Assembly: GCA_910585255.1 (NCBI GenBank)
Contig: CAJUEI010000060.1
Location: forward strand, 1-17,659
Source: an uncultured Lachnospiraceae bacterium
Lineage (GTDB): Bacteria; Bacillota; Clostridia; Lachnospirales; Lachnospiraceae
DNA length: 17,659 bases
Direction of reading: 5' to 3'
The notes beneath the pieces were generated by a model. That model was given only the letters and a program-made list of their open reading frames with translations. It did not search any database and was not told where the DNA came from. This document shows, piece after piece, positions 15,641 to 17,659 of the stretch; the first letter of the stretch is position 1, and every line of letters starts with the position of its first letter. The position numbers were made by a program, and so were the translations under genes.

Positions 15641-16156
15641 TTACTTAACAGGAGACATTGTTTTTGGTACTTCCGGGATTTCCCCATACTGACGAACATA
15701 TTCCGCACTGCTGTTCTCATATTCTAAGACCTGTCCCTGCTGCGGATAAGTCATACCCAACTCCTCTGTTGCTACCTGATAGATATGCTGCAAATCCATA
15801 TAATTGCTGATACTGGCTTCCAATTCATTATTCTGTGCAACGATATTATTAAATTCCACTTCATACTTATTAATCGTCTCTAACCGCACCATAACCTCTG
15901 TCTGCAGCTGTACATACTGTACACAAATATAAATAGTAGCCACAATTGCCACTCCAAAAAGAAAAACAGAAAAAGGATTGCAGAGTCTAGACTTCACCCT
16001 TACCTGCTGTGCCTGCCTTGGTCTCTGCTGCTTTCTGCTCTTCTGCTGTCTCTGCGGTACAGGCTCTACTTGTCGTGCTGCACTGCCATCCGTTACATAG
16101 CGATACGGATTCTGTCTGGATCGATGAATTGTTCTGCTTCTCGCTGTAGATGCCAT
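15641..16156 (-). CDS. ftsL: FtsL-like septum formation protein
   Basis: The 171-residue protein has a long Arg/Gln-rich cytoplasmic N-terminus (residues 1-60), one membrane segment (about 62-80), a heptad-like helix (about 85-120) and the typical block ATEELGMTYPQQGQVLEYE near 129-146. This is the FtsL/DivIC layout: a bitopic coiled-coil protein that joins FtsQ and DivIC and activates the septal synthase. Sequence conservation in the family is low, so the name rests on architecture and position between rsmH and the first PBP. The frame can start at a GTG at 16171, but that codon overlaps the Shine-Dalgarno of the ATG at 16156, so the ATG is chosen. It follows rsmH after 23 bases. The cytoplasmic tail is longer than in B. 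subtilis FtsL (117 residues in total). Confidence 0.85.
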   Translation of the reverse strand: MASTARSRTIHRSRQNPYRYVTDGSAARQVEPVPQRQQKSRKQQRPRQAQQVRVKSRLCNPFSVFLFGVAIVATIYICVQYVQLQTEVMVRLETINKYEVEFNNIVAQNNELEASISNYMDLQHIYQVATEELGMTYPQQGQVLEYENSSAEYVRQYGEIPEVPKTMSPVK

Positions 16157-16163
16157 AAATATT

Positions 16164-16169
16164 CCTCCC
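16164..16169 (-). promoter_or_regulatory. Ribosome binding site that fixes the ftsL start
   Basis: GGGAGG on the minus strand is seven bases from the ATG at 16156 and abuts the alternative GTG at 16169-16171. Confidence 0.75.
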
Positions 16170-16179
16170 ACCTTCTGCT

Positions 16180-17121
16180 TTATTCACTCCGTTCAAATAC
16201 CCGAAGCTTTGCACTTTTCGATCTAGGATTTTCTTCCTGTTCCTGTTGTGACGGTATCACTGGCTTTTTCGTAAGCACTCTGCCCTTTGATATTCTTCCA
16301 CAGACACAAACCGGAAAATCCGGCGGACAGATACATGGATTTTCATGATTTTTAAAACCAACTTTTACAATTCGATCTTCTAAAGAATGAAAGGTAATAA
16401 TACAAAGCCTTCCCTTTGGCTGCAGTAATTCAATCATTGTGTCCAATGAATTACTAAGAACCTCCAGCTCTTTATTTAATTCAATCCGAATTGCCTGAAA
16501 GGTCTGCTTTGCCGGATGTCCTCCGACTGCTCTGACCTTTTGAGGAATTGCATGACGAATCGTCTCTGTCAGTTCACCTGCCGTTTCTATCGGCTTTTTC
16601 TGACGTTCGGCAACAATATGTTTCGCAATATTCTTTGCAAACTTTTCTTCTCCGTAATCCCGTATCATCCGATACAATTCATATTCACTGTACTGATTTA
16701 CAATCTCTTTTGCGGTTAGTGTCTGACGCTGATCCATCCGCATATCCAGCGGAGCATCTTCTTCCCGATAGGTAAACCCCCGCTCCGGCGTATCAAGCTG
16801 ATAGGAAGACACCCCTAAATCCAAAAGAATTCCATCCACTTTTTCTATTCCAAAATCCAAAAGTACTTGTTGTATTTCACTGTAATTCCTTCTTACAATT
16901 GTTACCCGATCCTGAAATTCCTGCAGTCGAATACTGGCTGCATGAATTGCATCTGCATCTTGATCGATTCCAATTAATCTGCCTCCTTTGGTCAGTTTTG
17001 ATGCAATATGCCAAGCATGTCCACCGCCGCCTAATGTGCCGTCTACATAAATACCGTCTGGTTTAATATGTAAGAAATCCAAGCACTCCTGCAGCAAAAT
17101 GGACTTATGTACAAATTCCAT
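16180..17121 (-). CDS. rsmH: 16S rRNA (cytosine(1402)-N(4))-methyltransferase RsmH (MraW)
   Basis: This S-adenosylmethionine-dependent enzyme methylates N4 of C1402 in the decoding centre of 16S rRNA. The 313-residue length is standard. The SAM-binding glycine loop is DGTLGGGGH at 27-35; further family blocks are IGIDQDADAI, LLDLGVSSYQLD, GFTYREEDAPLDMRMD, AKQTFQAIRIELN and IITFHSLEDRIVK. A Cys-rich block near the end (ENPCICPPDFPVCVCG) matches the short Cys cluster common in Firmicutes RsmH. The ATG at 17121 has GGAGGA about four bases upstream. It is the first gene of the cluster in this window; the transcription regulator gene mraZ, which usually precedes it, is absent and a promoter sits directly upstream instead. 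Confidence 0.98.
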   Translation of the reverse strand: MEFVHKSILLQECLDFLHIKPDGIYVDGTLGGGGHAWHIASKLTKGGRLIGIDQDADAIHAASIRLQEFQDRVTIVRRNYSEIQQVLLDFGIEKVDGILLDLGVSSYQLDTPERGFTYREEDAPLDMRMDQRQTLTAKEIVNQYSEYELYRMIRDYGEEKFAKNIAKHIVAERQKKPIETAGELTETIRHAIPQKVRAVGGHPAKQTFQAIRIELNKELEVLSNSLDTMIELLQPKGRLCIITFHSLEDRIVKVGFKNHENPCICPPDFPVCVCGRISKGRVLTKKPVIPSQQEQEENPRSKSAKLRVFERSE

Positions 17122-17426
17122 GTTTTCCTCCTATCGTTCCATCCAAAATACTCCACATATCAAACATTCTCTCTGCCGACCAATTCACTCCGATTTTTAT
17201 TACTTACAGCCTTATCATAACGTATTTTCCCCTGAATTACAAGAGAAAAGATTACGATTTTTAAAAGTTTTTTCTACGAAATCTTACATTTATTTCAAAT
17301 ATTTTTCTTTATTCTTGCTTTTTTGCAGGTTTTATTTTATATTGGCATAGGTTGGTTTTGAAAGGGAAGTTAAAATTTGAAAGCGATAGGATAAGGCTGT
17401 CTTAAAAAACAGTAGAATTTAGAGTT
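17122..17426 (-). other. Gene-free upstream region of the cluster
   Basis: This stretch holds the rsmH promoter and an A/T-rich segment (about 17250-17340). Near 17397-17412 a short CTGT...ACAG inverted pair flanks an A-run, resembling either a weak hairpin or the end of an insertion element; no transposase is present. I see no gene. A 20-codon frame (17105-17167) overlapping the rsmH start is not supported well enough to annotate. Confidence 0.5.
17214..17242 (-). promoter_or_regulatory. Sigma-A-type promoter for rsmH and the dcw cluster
   Basis: On the minus strand TTGTAA (17237-17242) and TATGAT (17214-17219) are separated by exactly 17 bases, within an A/T-rich context. Transcription would start near 17207, giving a leader of about 85 bases. 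With no terminator or second promoter recognised before ftsQ, this may drive rsmH through ftsQ. Confidence 0.55.
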
Positions 17427-17659
17427 GGGGCAGCAATCTCTTGATGCTGTTTCAGGAGGACGCTGGAGTTGGGCGGCAATCTCTTGATGCTGTTCCGGGA
17501 GGACGCTGGAGTTGGGCAGCAATCTCTTGATGCTGTTCCGGGAGGACGCTGGAGTTGGGCAGCAATCTCTTGATGCTGTTCCGGGAGGACGCTGGAGTTG
17601 GGCAGCAATCTCTTGATGCTGTTCCGGGAGGACGCTGGAGTTGGGCAGCAATCTCTTGA
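17427..17659 (+). repeat. Tandem array of a 43-bp unit, truncated by the window edge
   Basis: The anchor CAATCTCTTGATGCTG starts at 17434, 17477, 17520, 17563 and 17606, an exact 43-base period, and a sixth copy begins at 17649 and runs off the window. Copies two to five are identical by eye; the first differs at three positions, as expected at the edge of a recently expanded array. Each unit can form a small hairpin (CAGCA, a bulged A, TC, loop TCTT, GATGCTG). There are no spacers, so it is not CRISPR. The minus strand is open in all frames only because 43 is not a multiple of three and the unit lacks minus-strand stops. Function is unknown. Confidence 0.93.

Noticed and set aside
15583..15720. 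Forty-six-residue N-terminal extension of the first PBP
   Set aside because: It would overlap the end of the ftsL-like gene, and the ATG at 15582 has its own Shine-Dalgarno.
17105..17167. Twenty-codon upstream frame overlapping the rsmH start
   Set aside because: Only a weak purine run precedes it, its peptide resembles nothing known, and such short frames are common by chance. Conservation in relatives would be needed.
17391..17420. Possible insertion-sequence end (GGCTGTCTTAAAAAACAG region)
   Set aside because: The sequence resembles ends of some transposons, but there is no matching inverted repeat or transposase in the window.
17370..17651. Minus-strand open frames of 93 and 68 residues with internal peptide repeats
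   Set aside because: They are produced by the 43-bp array: the unit has no minus-strand stop and its length shifts frame each copy, so all frames stay open. No Shine-Dalgarno or family resemblance.
17427..17659. CRISPR array
   Set aside because: The units are directly adjacent with no variable spacers, and no cas genes are nearby.

Overview
The window is a nearly unbroken run of genes, all on the minus strand, covering a division and cell wall (dcw) cluster joined to an early sporulation locus. Gene order in the direction of transcription (right to left) is: rsmH (mraW), an ftsL-like gene, two consecutive class B penicillin-binding protein genes, mraY, murD, ftsW/spoVE, ftsQ/divIB, ftsZ, an unrecognised 118-residue gene, spoIIGA, sigE, pepF (oligoendopeptidase F), and a ferredoxin-ASKHA (RACo-like) gene. 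SpoIIGA and pro-sigma-E together place this in an endospore-forming Firmicutes lineage. Protein style, two dcw PBPs without PASTA domains and moderate-to-low GC fit an anaerobic class Clostridia genome, probably Lachnospiraceae. The family-level guess is inference.

Region 17122-17659 has no credible gene. It holds a sigma-A-type promoter for rsmH (17214-17242) and, at the window edge, a tandem array of a 43-bp unit (17427-17659) that runs off the end. From 16156 down to 7203 the genes are tightly packed (gaps of about 20 to 70 bases) and supply 16S rRNA methylation (RsmH), the divisome scaffold and transpeptidases (FtsL, PBPs, FtsQ), lipid-linked precursor synthesis (MurD, MraY) and the SEDS glycosyltransferase (FtsW/SpoVE). 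murE, murF, murG, mraZ and ftsA are not present here.

FtsZ has its own promoter (7118-7146) and a roughly 115-base leader that may fold. A second regulatory gap (5157-5269) lies before spoIIGA. It carries a perfect extended -10 with a -35-like element 21 bases away and near-consensus Spo0A boxes, resembling the long-spacer spoIIG promoter of Bacillus subtilis. SpoIIGA is the membrane aspartic protease that matures pro-sigma-E, encoded directly downstream. A further good promoter (3480-3508) inside the 3' end of sigE probably drives pepF and the ASKHA gene.

ftsZ, spoIIGA and probably sigE use TTG start codons behind strong Shine-Dalgarno sequences. Conversely, Shine-Dalgarno positions move the starts of ftsW, mraY, ftsL and the first PBP gene inward from the longest reading frame. 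A single decayed copy of the 43-bp repeat (32 of 43 positions, counted by eye) sits at 71-113, just past the last gene, in the opposite orientation to the array at the other end. The cluster is therefore bracketed by inverted relatives of the same repeat. I found no convincing intrinsic terminators, RNA genes, CRISPR array or complete mobile element.
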